Below, piece by piece: positions 1 through 9,570 of a stretch of DNA of 64,000 nt. The position numbers and the translations under genes are program-made. The notes under the pieces are model-generated. The model was not told the origin of the DNA and ran no database searches. It was given only the letters and a program-made list of their open reading frames with translations. Position 1 is the first letter of the stretch; each line of letters starts with the position of its first letter. Source of the stretch: Singulisphaera acidiphila DSM 18658 (GTDB taxonomy: Bacteria > Planctomycetota > Planctomycetia > Isosphaerales > Isosphaeraceae); assembly GCF_000242455.2 (NCBI RefSeq), contig NC_019892.1, positions 1,984,001-2,048,000 of the forward strand. Direction: 5' to 3'.

Positions 1-1
1 G

Positions 2-838
2 TTCGTCAGCCTGATCAAAGTTGCCGAGATGCGCGGGGGCATTCCTGAGACGCTCCATCGCCTCTCGAAGCACTATGAAGCCCGCCAGAGCCTGATCCGT
101 CAGGCTCGCTCGGCGATGATTTATCCGATCTCGGTGTTGGTCATTGCCTCGGGCGTGGTTGCCCTGATCACGATCTTTCTGCTCCCCCAGTTCATCAGCA
201 TGCTCAAGGATGTAGCGCGTGGTGCGCCCCTCCCCCTGCCCAGCCGGATCCTGATGGCCTTCAGCGCGTTCGTGGGATCGTCGGGCTGGTGGATGATGCC
301 GCTGGTCATGATCGGGGGACCGATCCTGCTGTTTAAGCTCTATCGAACCAAGGCTGGCAAAGGCTTGATGGATCGGATTGCCCTGTATATCCCCGTCCTC
401 GGGCTCCTCTTGAAGAAGATCGACACGAGTCGATTCGCGCGGACGCTCTCCGTCTTGCTCGGTTCGGGGGTCGACGTCGGCACGTCGCTCGACCTGACGG
501 CCGACGTCATGCAACTTGATCCGTTCCGCGACGCGGTCCGTGACGCTCGGGGCGGCGTCCTGACCGGTGATACCCTCACTGCGTCGCTCGACGCCTCACG
601 TCGATTCTCCGTCGACGTCATCGCGATCGTCGACTCGGGCGAAGAGACCGGAAAACTTCCTGAGAGTCTCGATCGCCTGGCCGACGACTATGACGAGCAG
701 GTGGCCTACATGGTCAAGAACATGGGCCAACTCGTCCAACCGGTCCTCATGGTCATTCTCGGTGGGATCGTTTTCTTCATCATCCTGGCGATCTTCCTCC
801 CGTACCTCTCCATCCTGACGAATCTGGCAGGCGGATAA
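2..838 (+). CDS. Type II secretion/type IV pilus inner-membrane protein F, 5'-truncated
   Basis: This is the C-terminal part of a GspF/PilC-family polytopic inner-membrane platform protein, which couples the cytoplasmic assembly ATPase to pseudopilus growth. The open frame runs off the window start: codons from base 2 read FVSLIKVAEMRGGIPETLHR, matching the family pattern at the end of the first cytoplasmic T2SSF domain, so the in-window ATG at 29 is not the true start. Visible parts are a TM segment (around ISVLVIASGVVALITIFLL), a second TM pair, the second T2SSF domain with LLGSGVDVGTSLDLTADV and DSGEETGKLPESLDRLADDY, and the terminal TM segment (VLMVILGGIVFFIILAIFLP). The DUF1559 prepilin at 57.3 kb is a plausible substrate type, but no pilus operon is visible here. 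The family call is firm; the exact system is not known. Confidence 0.88.
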   Translation, partial: FVSLIKVAEMRGGIPETLHRLSKHYEARQSLIRQARSAMIYPISVLVIASGVVALITIFLLPQFISMLKDVARGAPLPLPSRILMAFSAFVGSSGWWMMPLVMIGGPILLFKLYRTKAGKGLMDRIALYIPVLGLLLKKIDTSRFARTLSVLLGSGVDVGTSLDLTADVMQLDPFRDAVRDARGGVLTGDTLTASLDASRRFSVDVIAIVDSGEETGKLPESLDRLADDYDEQVAYMVKNMGQLVQPVLMVILGGIVFFIILAIFLPYLSILTNLAGG

Positions 839-1182
839 CTATCTGCGGACGAAGACTTGCTGATGCGGGCATTCATGCTGCATCAACAATCGAATTCCTT
901 TCCCTCGCAGGGTGGGCACGGCTCGCCTTGTTCGGTTTGTGCTTCGATTTGCGCACGGGTGAGCCATTGATGGGAAGTCCACACGATCAATTTGGAAAGC
1001 AATTTACCTACGGCTCATAATGGTGCATCCGGTAGGCTCGTTCGCGACGAAGGTTGAGCGCACGGCCGGCCGCGCGGCTGGTTTCAGGCTCGAGATCCTT
1101 GTCGGGGGCATGCCCTCCGAGTACCCTCGGCACGTTGCATCGAGGCGAACGCATTGCTTTGAGGCCTTGTGGCGGGGGAGAA
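839..1182. other. Intergenic gap, no gene seen
   Basis: This stretch lies between the F-protein stop and the chosen ceramidase start. Short frames cross it without credible composition or ribosome binding sites. An in-frame upstream extension of the ceramidase frame to 1054 lacks a Shine-Dalgarno and would bury the signal peptide, so I treat it as leader sequence. Confidence 0.5.
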
Positions 1183-2577
1183 ATGTCGATGGATTGGTCT
1201 GGATACCGAAAATTCGTCACGGTCTCACTGGCGATTGTGTCGGCGCTGGTAAGCCAACAACGCTCTGTTGAGGCGGCCGAGGGCTCGCGAGCAGGGACGG
1301 CGCGGGTGGCGATCACGCCCCAAAAGCCGACCTGGATGGCCGGGTACGGAAGCAGGACCAAGCCGTCGGAGGGAGCCATCCATGACCTCTGGGCCAAGGC
1401 CTTGGTCCTCGAAGATGAGTCGGGCCGAAAAGCCGCTCTGGTGACGCTCGACCTCTGTGGGATTGGTCGCGAGCTCTCCTTGAAGATTCGCGCCCGGCTC
1501 AAGTCGGATCTTGGGATCGAGCGCGATCATGTCGTCCTTTCTTGCTCCCACACGCATTCCGGGCCGGTCGTGGGGGACAATTTGATCGGCATGTACCCGA
1601 TGGACGAGGCCCAGCGCCAAGTTGTTGCCGAGTACGCCAATTTCCTCGCGGACTCGATTGTCGATGTCACCACCCGGGCCGCGAAGAACCTCGCTCCGGC
1701 GAAGCTGGCGTGGGGCACGGGGCGAGCCGATTTCGCGGTCAATCGGCGGAGCAACAAAGAGCCTGATGTCCCCGAACTCCGCGATCGTCTGGGACTTGAA
1801 GGACCAGTCGATCACGACGTCCCGGTCTTGCGCGTTCAAGGAGCCAGCGACAAGACTCTCGCCGTCGTCTTCGGCTATGCCTGCCACTGCACGGTCCTCT
1901 CCCTCAACCAGTTCTGCGGTGACTACGCCGGGTTTGCCCAACTCGCCATCGAAAAGAACAACCCAGGAGCGCAAGCCATGTTCGTCGCCGGCTGCGGTGC
2001 CGATCAGAATCCGCTCCCCCGCCGCACCGTTGAGCTTGCCCAGGGCTATGGAGAGCGGCTCGCCGCCGCTGTCCAACCCGTCCTCGATTCGGCCATGGAA
2101 CCCGTCCTGACCCCGCTGAAAGCGTCCTACTCCGAAATCGACCTCGGGTTCGGAACGATGCCGACTCGGGCGGAAATCGAGGAGGAGGCGAAGTCGAAGA
2201 CTCTCGCCATCGCGAATCGCGCCAAGGCGATGCTTCAAACCTTGGATGCAAAGGGCCAGTTGCCGGCGAGCTACCCCTACCCGGTCCAAGCGTGGCGCCT
2301 TGGCGAGTTGACCTGGATCTTCCTGGGCGGCGAGGTCGTCGTTGACTACTCGTTGCGGATCAAGCGGAACCTCGGTTCATCCCACACCTGGGTTTCGTCG
2401 TATTGCAACGACGTCTGTGCCTACATCCCTTCGCTCAGGGTGCTCAAGGAGGGGGGCTATGAAGGGGCCACCTCCATGATCTATTACGGCCAACCGACGA
2501 TCTGGTCGGAGAAGGTGGAAGACGACATCATCGACGCCGTCAACCGGGCCGCAAAAACGGTTGAACCCGCGCATTGA
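1183..2577 (+). CDS. Neutral/alkaline ceramidase-like secreted hydrolase
   Basis: A 464-residue protein of the neutral/alkaline non-lysosomal ceramidase N-terminal domain family, common in planctomycetes, where the substrate is usually unproven. The family hydrolyses the amide bond of ceramide with an active-site zinc. The ATG at 1183 is chosen because GGCGGGGGAG precedes it and it exposes a signal peptide (FVTVSLAIVSALVSQQRSVEAA). The mature protein starts with the family pattern RVAITPQKPTWMAGYGSR. Likely zinc and catalytic segments are LSCSHTHSGP, YACHCTVLSLNQFCGDYAG and FVAGCGADQNPLPR. It is about 460 residues, shorter than full ceramidases (about 650-700), and lacks the C-terminal Ig-like domain, as is usual for bacterial family members of this group. 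It converges on the MFS gene with a 23-base gap. Fold family is confident; ceramidase activity is inferred. Confidence 0.85.
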   Translation: MSMDWSGYRKFVTVSLAIVSALVSQQRSVEAAEGSRAGTARVAITPQKPTWMAGYGSRTKPSEGAIHDLWAKALVLEDESGRKAALVTLDLCGIGRELSLKIRARLKSDLGIERDHVVLSCSHTHSGPVVGDNLIGMYPMDEAQRQVVAEYANFLADSIVDVTTRAAKNLAPAKLAWGTGRADFAVNRRSNKEPDVPELRDRLGLEGPVDHDVPVLRVQGASDKTLAVVFGYACHCTVLSLNQFCGDYAGFAQLAIEKNNPGAQAMFVAGCGADQNPLPRRTVELAQGYGERLAAAVQPVLDSAMEPVLTPLKASYSEIDLGFGTMPTRAEIEEEAKSKTLAIANRAKAMLQTLDAKGQLPASYPYPVQAWRLGELTWIFLGGEVVVDYSLRIKRNLGSSHTWVSSYCNDVCAYIPSLRVLKEGGYEGATSMIYYGQPTIWSEKVEDDIIDAVNRAAKTVEPAH

Positions 2578-2600
2578 AAGGGGAATGGCTACCGGCAAGA

Positions 2601-3908
2601 TCAGCGGGACTCGTTGTGAGGCAGGTGGAGGCGATTTGCCGGTGGCTTGACCAGGAGCCAGGCGGCGCCTCCCAGTAAACCAACCACTGCGCAAATGCAT
2701 GACGATACGGTCATGGCAAACGTCACCCCGTATCGGCTCGCGACGTAGCCGGTCCAGAGGGAGCCGAGCGGCACGGATCCCGAGTAGGCAATGATCCAGA
2801 TCGCCATCACACGCCCACGGAGGTGGTCGGGAAGCGTGTTCTGAATCATTGTCTGCGTCGCGGCGTAGAACAAGACGGCCCCAAATCCGATGCCGAACAA
2901 ACAGAGGGTGGCGGTGACCAGGCGGGCGTTGGGGAGCGCCGCCAGTCCAGCCAAAGGGGGCAGCATGGCAGAGGCCGCCAGTGACACCGCGAAGATGAGC
3001 AACCCGGCCAGCACGAGTCTCTCCTTGCGTTCTATCGTACTGAACGACGCCATCCAAAATGCTCCGATCGTCGCACCGACCCCGCTGCTCGCCAGGAGTA
3101 CGCTGTAACCCCGGACGTCCGTCCCCACGACCCGGGTGGCATAGGCGGGGATCATCGAGTCGTATCCCATGCCCACGACTCCGAAGAAGGTCATGAGTAC
3201 GAAGAGGATCATGACCTTGCGATCGCTGCCGATATAAGCAAACCCGCCGAGTATTTCCGCCCCGCCCTTGGCTCCTGGCGGGCTGCGTCGACTGGGAAGT
3301 CGGATCATCAGGACGGCGACGATCGCGGCGAGATAACTGGCTCCGTTCAGAGCGAAGCAGGCGGTTGCGCCGAGCCCTGCATAGACGACGCCCGCGAGCG
3401 CCGGTCCGATGACCCTCGAGGCGTTGAAGAGTCCGGAGTTAAGCGCAATCGCATTGCTCAGGTCGGCCCGACCGACCACGTCATAGAGAAAGACCTGGCG
3501 GCTTGGCATCTCGAACGTCACGCAAACTCGGGTCAGCATCAGGATGACGATCAGATGCCAGACCTGGACGATGCCGAAGCCGATCAGGAAGGTGACAGCA
3601 AAAGCCAGGACCATCTGGGCGACTTCCATGATCAAGATCATCCGCCGGGGGACGACTCGGTCGGCGATCACCCCCGCGATGAGCCCCACAACGAGGCCGG
3701 GAAACAGGGCTGCCGCGCCGACGACGCCGAGCATGGACTCCGAGCGCGTTTTCTCGAAGACGATCCAGTTGATCGCCGCCCCTTGAAGCCAGGTGCCGAT
3801 CAGGCTGATCCCCTGGCCGAGATAAAAGCGGCGATAATCCGGGTTGGCCAGCGCTGCGAACGTTCGAGAGCGAGTCGGAATCCGGTCGGAGGCGAAGGCG
3901 TTGGCCAT
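2601..3908 (-). CDS. MFS transporter, EntS-like
   Basis: A 12-TM major facilitator protein of about 435 residues of the EntS-like efflux subgroup (MFS_3). It begins with FAALANPDYRRFYLGQGIS, typical for the family, followed by SLIGTWLQGAAINWIVFE in TM1 and the loop signature IADRVVPRRMILIMEV between TM2 and TM3. ATG 3908 (MANAFASDR) is preferred; an upstream in-frame start at 3986 would add 26 residues of poorly biased sequence. Substrate cannot be told from sequence; relatives export siderophores, drugs or other small molecules. It converges on the ceramidase gene and is followed upstream by two more transporters on the same strand. Confidence 0.83.
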   Translation of the reverse strand: MANAFASDRIPTRSRTFAALANPDYRRFYLGQGISLIGTWLQGAAINWIVFEKTRSESMLGVVGAAALFPGLVVGLIAGVIADRVVPRRMILIMEVAQMVLAFAVTFLIGFGIVQVWHLIVILMLTRVCVTFEMPSRQVFLYDVVGRADLSNAIALNSGLFNASRVIGPALAGVVYAGLGATACFALNGASYLAAIVAVLMIRLPSRRSPPGAKGGAEILGGFAYIGSDRKVMILFVLMTFFGVVGMGYDSMIPAYATRVVGTDVRGYSVLLASSGVGATIGAFWMASFSTIERKERLVLAGLLIFAVSLAASAMLPPLAGLAALPNARLVTATLCLFGIGFGAVLFYAATQTMIQNTLPDHLRGRVMAIWIIAYSGSVPLGSLWTGYVASRYGVTFAMTVSSCICAVVGLLGGAAWLLVKPPANRLHLPHNESR

Positions 3909-4113
3909 GAAGGTCCTGAGGGCCGGAGTCTCGCTCAAGCCCTTTTGGGGAGGGGCCGCGATTTTTGATTCTCCATTATGGCGCAATCGTCCGCCCTGGA
4001 CAACGTCACCGGTTCGTCCCGGAGCGTCGCCAACTCAACAAAGGAACCGTTCCGGGCGGTAGGGGTATCGAAGATGAGGCCCCTACCACCCCTCGGAGCA
4101 CGGTCTATTCCGC

Positions 4114-5652
4114 TTACGCGGGGCTCGGGGCCGGTTCCGGACTTGGGGGCACAGCGGCAGGGGCGGGCGGCTCACAGGCCGCCTGCGGCTGTTGTGGGAT
4201 CGGGAGTGCCTGAGTCTCCGCGCCGATCGCGGCCAGGAGCGTGTAGATCAGAAACGCTGTCGCGAAGGCAAAGACGGAGGCGGGCTGAAGCCGGGAGCCG
4301 TCGCTCCATCCGCTGGCCTCGGCAATGAGCGGCACCAGGCCGACGCCGACACCGAGCAACCAGGCTACCAAGCCTGCGGGGTTCAAGCCGCGTCGCGGGC
4401 CTGGCCAGACGCCCCGGTTCCGGACGTAGTCGGCCGTCATCGCGCCCACCATCGGAGCAAAGAGGGCACCGAGCAAGGTGAAGATTTCTTCGAGACGGAT
4501 CGCCAGACCGGTGGCGACGAACAGCCAGGCTACCGTCGTGCCGATCAGATTCCAGCGGAGTCGGGAAATTCGGGGCCAGACCGCCTCGAATCGGCTTCCG
4601 AAGATATCTGCGGAGTAGCAGGTTTGCGCGAGCGTCGAGAGGGAGAAAAAGAGAAAGATCGCACCGGCGACGGTTTCGGGCAAACCGAGGACCAGGGCCG
4701 TCCGGAAACTGAAGTTGCCTACCCCCGGCGCGTTTTTCAAGGTGAGCGGGGCCGTGTAACGGCCGACGGCCCCGGCTACGGTCAGGAGCGACAGGGTTGC
4801 CACGGTCCAGGAGGCGAACGCGACGCCGATCCAACCGCCCAGTCGGACGTCGCGCGTGGTCCGGCTCGCGGCCCCAAAATCGGCGGCCACCGTTCCCGCA
4901 ATTGCGAAGAAGCCGAAGATCATCTGGATCATCATCAAGAACGCGCGCGGGCCGCCGTCAACGACCGGGGCCGACGTGGCCGGATCGGTCACCAGGGGTT
5001 GGAAGCTGGGCAAGCCCCTCAGTGTCAAAATCACGGCCAGGGCAAGCATCAACGCGGGAAAAATCGGGTAGATCTTCATGAGTGCCGCGATGATCCTGAC
5101 GAGAAAGTGCCCGGTCAGTGCGGCGGCGTAGATCCAGACGAGCGACGTGATCAGGATCAGGGGGCTCCGCAGTTCGAGGACCGGGCTTGTGCCTGCTCCG
5201 AGTGGGATCGTCATGGGCTTGAGCCATTTGACGCTGACCAACCCACAGAGACTCAGTCCTTGAAACGCCCAGTCGACGGCGTAGAGCGTCGCCATGGCCA
5301 TGACTGCGATCTGAGCGAGGCCGAATACGATGAACGTCAAGCCGACCGTCCCGGTCGTGCCGAAGGTGCTGCAACCGAGGACGGTGAACGGCCAGCCGGT
5401 TTTTTGTCCCCAGAGCGCCGGAACGCGATAGAGCAAGACGTAGCAGAGCAAGCCGGCCACGGCCGCCCCGAAGACGGACCAACCGAGCCCCCCGATGGCG
5501 AGGGTTCGCCGACCGAGTTGGTCGAAGTAGACAGCCCCCAGGTAGAGGGCGATGTAACACGGCGCCGAGGTCGCTTGCCACCCCTTCCGTTCGAGCGGCG
5601 GACTATTCAGGACCGCCTGAAGCGCGGGGGAGTATGGGGCGTGTTCCGACAT
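4114..5652 (-). CDS. Purine-cytosine permease-like (NCS1-type) membrane transporter
   Basis: A 512-residue protein with about 12 hydrophobic segments. The N-terminal part (LERKGWQATSAPCYIALYLG, then QKTGWPFTVLGCSTFGTTGT) fits the cytosine permease/NCS1 group, which imports nucleobases or related ring compounds with sodium or protons. The last 35 residues form a soluble Pro/Ala-rich tail (PQAACEPPAPAAVPPSPEPA) not needed for transport. No strong Shine-Dalgarno precedes ATG 5652, so the start is moderately sure. It sits head-to-tail with the MFS gene at 5838-7409 with a 185-base gap, and could share its transcript. Function beyond membrane transport is inferred. Confidence 0.65.
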   Translation of the reverse strand: MSEHAPYSPALQAVLNSPPLERKGWQATSAPCYIALYLGAVYFDQLGRRTLAIGGLGWSVFGAAVAGLLCYVLLYRVPALWGQKTGWPFTVLGCSTFGTTGTVGLTFIVFGLAQIAVMAMATLYAVDWAFQGLSLCGLVSVKWLKPMTIPLGAGTSPVLELRSPLILITSLVWIYAAALTGHFLVRIIAALMKIYPIFPALMLALAVILTLRGLPSFQPLVTDPATSAPVVDGGPRAFLMMIQMIFGFFAIAGTVAADFGAASRTTRDVRLGGWIGVAFASWTVATLSLLTVAGAVGRYTAPLTLKNAPGVGNFSFRTALVLGLPETVAGAIFLFFSLSTLAQTCYSADIFGSRFEAVWPRISRLRWNLIGTTVAWLFVATGLAIRLEEIFTLLGALFAPMVGAMTADYVRNRGVWPGPRRGLNPAGLVAWLLGVGVGLVPLIAEASGWSDGSRLQPASVFAFATAFLIYTLLAAIGAETQALPIPQQPQAACEPPAPAAVPPSPEPAPSPA

Positions 5653-5837
5653 TTTCGGGAAAACTCAAAGTATAGACAGGGTCCTCCTCGAATCGGTTCC
5701 GGCTCAGATTCGGAGATCGAAGAGAAGGGCCCACACGCCATAACGGAAATCGCGGCCCGAGGGACTCAGGCCGCGACACGGTTTCCAGAAGGTATCGGGG
5801 GCTCCGATGTCTGGTCAAGAGGAGCGACGATCGTCGC

Positions 5838-7409
5838 TTACAGCTCGGCGGGGCCGGCCACTCCTCCCATCATCATCAACTCCTCTTCCTTTTCGCTGAT
5901 CAAGACCTTCGGTTTGTACCCGCCTTGCGTCTTGAAGTAGACGATCAGGGCCAGGTAGCAGACGAACATGATGCAGGGGAAGATCGCGACCGTAGCCAGA
6001 GCCCGCTTCTTGGCGAGCCCCTGAATCGATTCGATCACCCCCTTCTTTTCTTCGGGAAGGTTCTCGATCTTCTTCTGATCGAGCGGCTCGTATTTACCGA
6101 ACACGCTCGACTTCGGCGCATCGACCACTGCGGCGTAAACCTCGGGATCCTGAACCTTGAGCTCGCGGCCGGCTTCCTTGTCCTGGATATTGCCGAGGAG
6201 GGCCGCGCCGATCACGCCGACCGCCAGCATGCCCACGCCGCCCGTCGTGTTGAGCGTCAACGCCCCCCCCTTGGGGAACTGCTCGGCCACGACGCCCAGC
6301 ATGGTCGGCCAGAAGAACGTTTTCCCGAAGCCGTAAAGCGTCGCCGCTGCGAGAATCGTCACGCCCGTGGCCTTGGAAAGGAAGAGGAGTCCGCAAGCCG
6401 CCACCAAGGCGCTGCTGGCCAGCAGGCCGAGCGGTGACAGCTTATGAACGATCGGCCCTGCAAAGAAGCGGAGCACCAGCATAATCGCCGACGTGTAGAT
6501 CAAGACCCAACCGCCGTTGAGCCCGAGTCGTTCCATCTCGGGACCCATCAGGTCGCCGATCCAGCTATCCGTTCCCAGCTCGGTGGTGGCCAGCGGGATC
6601 ATGATCAGCAACAAGAAGATGAACAACGGCTGGCCGAGCGTACGAACGTAAGCGCCGTAGGCCGCCACGAGCGCCGCGGCGATTGCGATTTGCACCTCGG
6701 TCGCCAACTCAAACGTGTTCCCGAGCTCGCGGACGATCAGCCCGACGACGATCGCCGCGCCCAGGACCCCCACTTGCTGAAGCATCGGCTTATAAGACAC
6801 GCCGGCCGCTACTCGCTCGTTCACCGGGAACTTGCGGCCGATCATCAAAATCCCGTAGGCGATCACGGGAAAGAACAAGAGGGCGACCTTGTACTTCCAA
6901 TGCGTGGAACCCATCGCCATCGCAAGAATTCCGCCGAGCACCAACCCGCCGGGCCAACCCGCGTGGAGCATGTTGAGCCACTTCGTCTTCTCGCGTGCAA
7001 ACAGGGTTGCCACAACCGGATTGATGACCGCCTCGACGGTGCCGTTGCCCAAGGCAACGACGAACGTGGCCCAGTACAGGCTCTTGTAACCGGTCGCCGT
7101 GATCGTCAGGTAGGCCGAGATGATGTGGCAGAGGAACGCGAAGACCATCGCTTTCCCGTAACCGATCTTGTCGATGATCAGGCTGAACAGCACGATGCTA
7201 ATCGAAAAGGGCCAGAGGCCAACCCCGAAGATCTGCCCCTGCTCCGTCTTGCTCAGACTGAATTCCCGGCCCCAGTCGGCGATGATCTGGGTGCGGACGA
7301 CAAAGCCGAATGCCGTGGCAATCAGCGCGATGAAGCAGGCCCAGAAGAGCAACTTCTCGTCTCTTCCCGCCTTATCCGTCGGGGGGACGTCACTAATAAA
7401 ATCGTCCAT
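5838..7409 (-). CDS. MFS transporter
   Basis: A 523-residue major facilitator. TM1-TM2 contain FGFVVRTQIIADWGREFSLS and TM4-TM5 contain VALGNGTVEAVINPVVATLF, resembling sugar/nucleoside-type MFS proteins widespread in planctomycetes. A loop before the last TM (about residues 415-465) is long and charged (DKEAGRELKVQDPEVYAAVV, then PLDQKKIENLPEEKKG), longer than in typical MFS proteins. The C-terminus ends in a Glu/Met-rich cytosolic tail (SEKEEELMMMGG). A purine-rich GAGAGGGA lies upstream of ATG 7409. The substrate is unknown. Confidence 0.82.
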   Translation of the reverse strand: MDDFISDVPPTDKAGRDEKLLFWACFIALIATAFGFVVRTQIIADWGREFSLSKTEQGQIFGVGLWPFSISIVLFSLIIDKIGYGKAMVFAFLCHIISAYLTITATGYKSLYWATFVVALGNGTVEAVINPVVATLFAREKTKWLNMLHAGWPGGLVLGGILAMAMGSTHWKYKVALLFFPVIAYGILMIGRKFPVNERVAAGVSYKPMLQQVGVLGAAIVVGLIVRELGNTFELATEVQIAIAAALVAAYGAYVRTLGQPLFIFLLLIMIPLATTELGTDSWIGDLMGPEMERLGLNGGWVLIYTSAIMLVLRFFAGPIVHKLSPLGLLASSALVAACGLLFLSKATGVTILAAATLYGFGKTFFWPTMLGVVAEQFPKGGALTLNTTGGVGMLAVGVIGAALLGNIQDKEAGRELKVQDPEVYAAVVDAPKSSVFGKYEPLDQKKIENLPEEKKGVIESIQGLAKKRALATVAIFPCIMFVCYLALIVYFKTQGGYKPKVLISEKEEELMMMGGVAGPAEL

Positions 7410-8529
7410 CGGAGCCGGTCCCTCTCATCTCAAACGTGGTGGTCACGATTGCTATCAACAAGTCAGCCAACGATCAAGCCCAAGGCTTGTCGCGCACGCA
7501 GACGGAGATCCGGCCCATCAAGTTCCAATCCGCCGAGAGCAAGCTCCCTCGCGGAAAAAACCCGATGACCTGAAACAAATGCGCTGACACTCGTTCGATC
7601 CGAGGAATGCGTGCGATCGTCATGTCATACCCGAGCGGTCGACGCATCGCAATGCCCAAGCAAGGTATGCGTCAGTCTGCGCGGCTCCGGCGGCCTGGTT
7701 TAAGAGCTTGGACGAACGCAAAATCGGGGATTCTTCGGGTGGTGAGGTCGTGGGAAAGGTAGGATCCGTCCGCCGTCGAGGATCAAACCTGCGCAAGCAA
7801 GTCGAGCAAAATGCGAGGAATAAAGAGAGAAATCACCATCAATCGGAGCGGAACCTGGATGGCTGGGAGCCGTACTTTGGTCGTCGGACTCCTCGCGTTC
7901 GTACCGGGGACCTCAGCCGCTCCGTTGTGAGCAACACGCGTGGAGGAACCGCTTGAGAGATATCCGGAACCGCGTGCTTTATCGTGCATGCGTTGGCCGG
8001 CCGTCCTAGACACTCAGAACCTAGCGCCTTATATTTATTGAGTAGAGTGTGGGCGAGAGATCGTCTTGGCGAGGCTGAAGCACACACCAAGATCGATCCC
8101 GGCGAGCCAACGGTCGACAATCTCAGCGGCGATCTGTGGGAAAGGATGGTGGTGAATCGGTCGCCCTGCCGAGCAACCCTTCGCAAGACTGCCTTTTGAG
8201 CATTCTTCCCCTGATGGATGGAGTCATTGACTGAAAGACGTTGGGAGGGTTTGCACGGGTCAACTTCATGACCATCGCTTCATCCTCATGCTTCTGTATC
8301 GGGCCTTGGATTACCAACCGCTTCCCCAAAAAATCCATTCGGTACCACGCGATCAGTTGCCGGCTTCGGCTCCCTCCCCCTCTGATCAAGTGGCTTCTGG
8401 AAAATTGCTTCCTGCTGGCCTTTCCTCCCCGGGTTGGCTCCCTCGCCGCTCATACCGATCAGCAGCGAGTCATGCTTGCTGCTATCGCGGAGCTTGGACC
8501 GCATCCCAGAGAGATCAATCAGGAATCGC
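7410..8529. other. Gene-poor 1.1-kb gap with decayed repeat at its end
   Basis: No convincing gene is seen. Frames here are short and conflicting. The 3' quarter (about 8365-8465) is a diverged copy of the start of the next gene and is listed separately. A local AT-rich patch (CTTATATTTATTGAGTAG near 8030) may be promoter-related but no clear -35/-10 pair could be fixed. Confidence 0.5.
8365..8465 (+). pseudogene. Decayed tandem copy of the 5' end of the Gly-rich protein gene
   Basis: The segment reads LLENCFLLAFPPRVGSLAAH in the frame of position 8241 and aligns with LLEDRLLLALPPGLAPSPF of the next gene, 181 bases downstream. DNA matches include tgg/tct-cttctgga and cctgctggcc-tttcctcc. The offset keeps the two peptides in register with each other. 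The copy lacks a credible start and reading continues only to 8549, so it looks like the remains of a duplicated or related gene start. Confidence 0.55.
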
Positions 8530-9237
8530 ATGATGAGACGCCAATTTGAGTTCCATCCCGACCTGTCCGAATGTCTCCTGGAGGATCGCCTCCTGCTGGC
8601 CCTTCCTCCTGGGCTAGCTCCTTCGCCATTTATGTCGATCAACTCGGCAACCAATCAAATGGTGCCCGCTGGTACAAGCGGAGGTGGAGGCTCGGGAGGA
8701 GGAGGTGGTGGCCTTGTCAGCCCCGGGCCCACGTACTTCTACCTTCGGATTGGGGTAAACCTGGGCGGAGTGGCCCAGGCGGGGTCCTCGCTCGGTGGGA
8801 CGGTCTCGGTCTTTGGCCTCAACACCCGCGCGACGACCTCCGGCGGTGGAGGTGGTGGAGGCGGCGGCGGCGGTAATGGCGGAGGTTCCGGTCGAAATGG
8901 GACCGGAGGTAACAGCGGCTTTGGCGCCAATTTTAGCGCCGGTTACAGCTTCGCCCTCAGCAGTCTCAATAACTTTGGGACAAACTTTCCGACCTTGGGA
9001 TCGGTGCCTGTGCATACCTACGGCGGCGGCGGTGACCCTGTGGCTGATGCCCCGGCGAACTCGAACGACTCCGGCAACCCACCCGAGGGGAATCCGAACG
9101 ACCTACTCACTCCCCAACCTGGTACTGACAACGTTGAGCAAGCCCCCAGCGGAGACCTTGTGAATCGCTCATTGGGCAAGAGCCGGGATGCGGCGGCTTC
9201 GCTCTTGCAGGGACCGGCCCTGTCGAATCGCCGCTGA
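8530..9237 (+). CDS. Gly-rich putative surface protein with LEDRLLLA N-terminal motif
   Basis: A 235-residue protein of unknown function. The start ATG-ATG at 8530/8533 is chosen because it places MRRQFEFHPDLSECLLEDRL at the N-terminus: planctomycete secreted proteins often begin with a basic stretch followed by LExRxLL(S/A), thought to act in export or anchoring instead of a classical signal peptide. Then come Gly tracts (GGGGSGGGGGG about residues 52-63 and a longer run near 135-150), a beta-rich segment (YFYLRIGVNLGGVAQAGSSL) and a Pro/Asn-rich polar tail. No enzyme motif is seen. An upstream extension to 8434 lies in the decayed repeat zone and is discarded. Confidence 0.6.
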   Translation: MMRRQFEFHPDLSECLLEDRLLLALPPGLAPSPFMSINSATNQMVPAGTSGGGGSGGGGGGLVSPGPTYFYLRIGVNLGGVAQAGSSLGGTVSVFGLNTRATTSGGGGGGGGGGGNGGGSGRNGTGGNSGFGANFSAGYSFALSSLNNFGTNFPTLGSVPVHTYGGGGDPVADAPANSNDSGNPPEGNPNDLLTPQPGTDNVEQAPSGDLVNRSLGKSRDAAASLLQGPALSNRR

Positions 9238-9570
9238 TTCCGCTCTTCGGCTCTGCCTTTGCCGACCTGTCACCGTCGAATTCCCCCCCCCTCCTTACAC
9301 GCCTCCACCTGAAATTAGATCAAGAAATTTGATGATATCAGCGTCAGTTCCTGCTTGGAGCGAGACGTGGCAAACTCTGCGCCCTTGGACGGATGAATCA
9401 GATGATGATCATGTCGTTAGATCTTGTTTTTTGTTTGAAATTGATGTTTTGATGTTTTTTTATTTCGTCAGGCAGTACAGGCAAGGCGAGTCACTTGCGG
9501 CCAGAGATTAATCCATTTGTCTGTATGTTTTTGTGTGAATTGACTCCATTCGGGCAGACTTCGCACCGGC
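9238..9570. other. Intergenic gap with AT-rich tract
   Basis: No gene is seen. Bases about 9420-9475 are T-rich (tcttgttttttgtttgaaat and tgtttttttatttcg), markedly lower in GC than the flanks. The T runs on the plus strand could serve termination of the upstream plus-strand gene, but no strong stem precedes them. Confidence 0.45.

Noticed and set aside
4192-5940. 582-codon plus-strand frame opposite the permease and beyond
   Set aside because: It is the antisense shadow of the permease gene: charged, Gly/Arg/Asp-rich, no domain, no ribosome site; the minus-strand frame encodes a clear 12-TM protein.
6444-7568. 374-codon plus-strand frame opposite the MFS gene at 5838-7409
   Set aside because: Asp/Arg/Gln-rich antisense shadow; no TM segments or motifs.
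7410-8364. Search for a tRNA or small RNA in the gap
   Set aside because: One GGTTTGATCC-like box in reverse near 7781 has no acceptor stem or anticodon arm around it.
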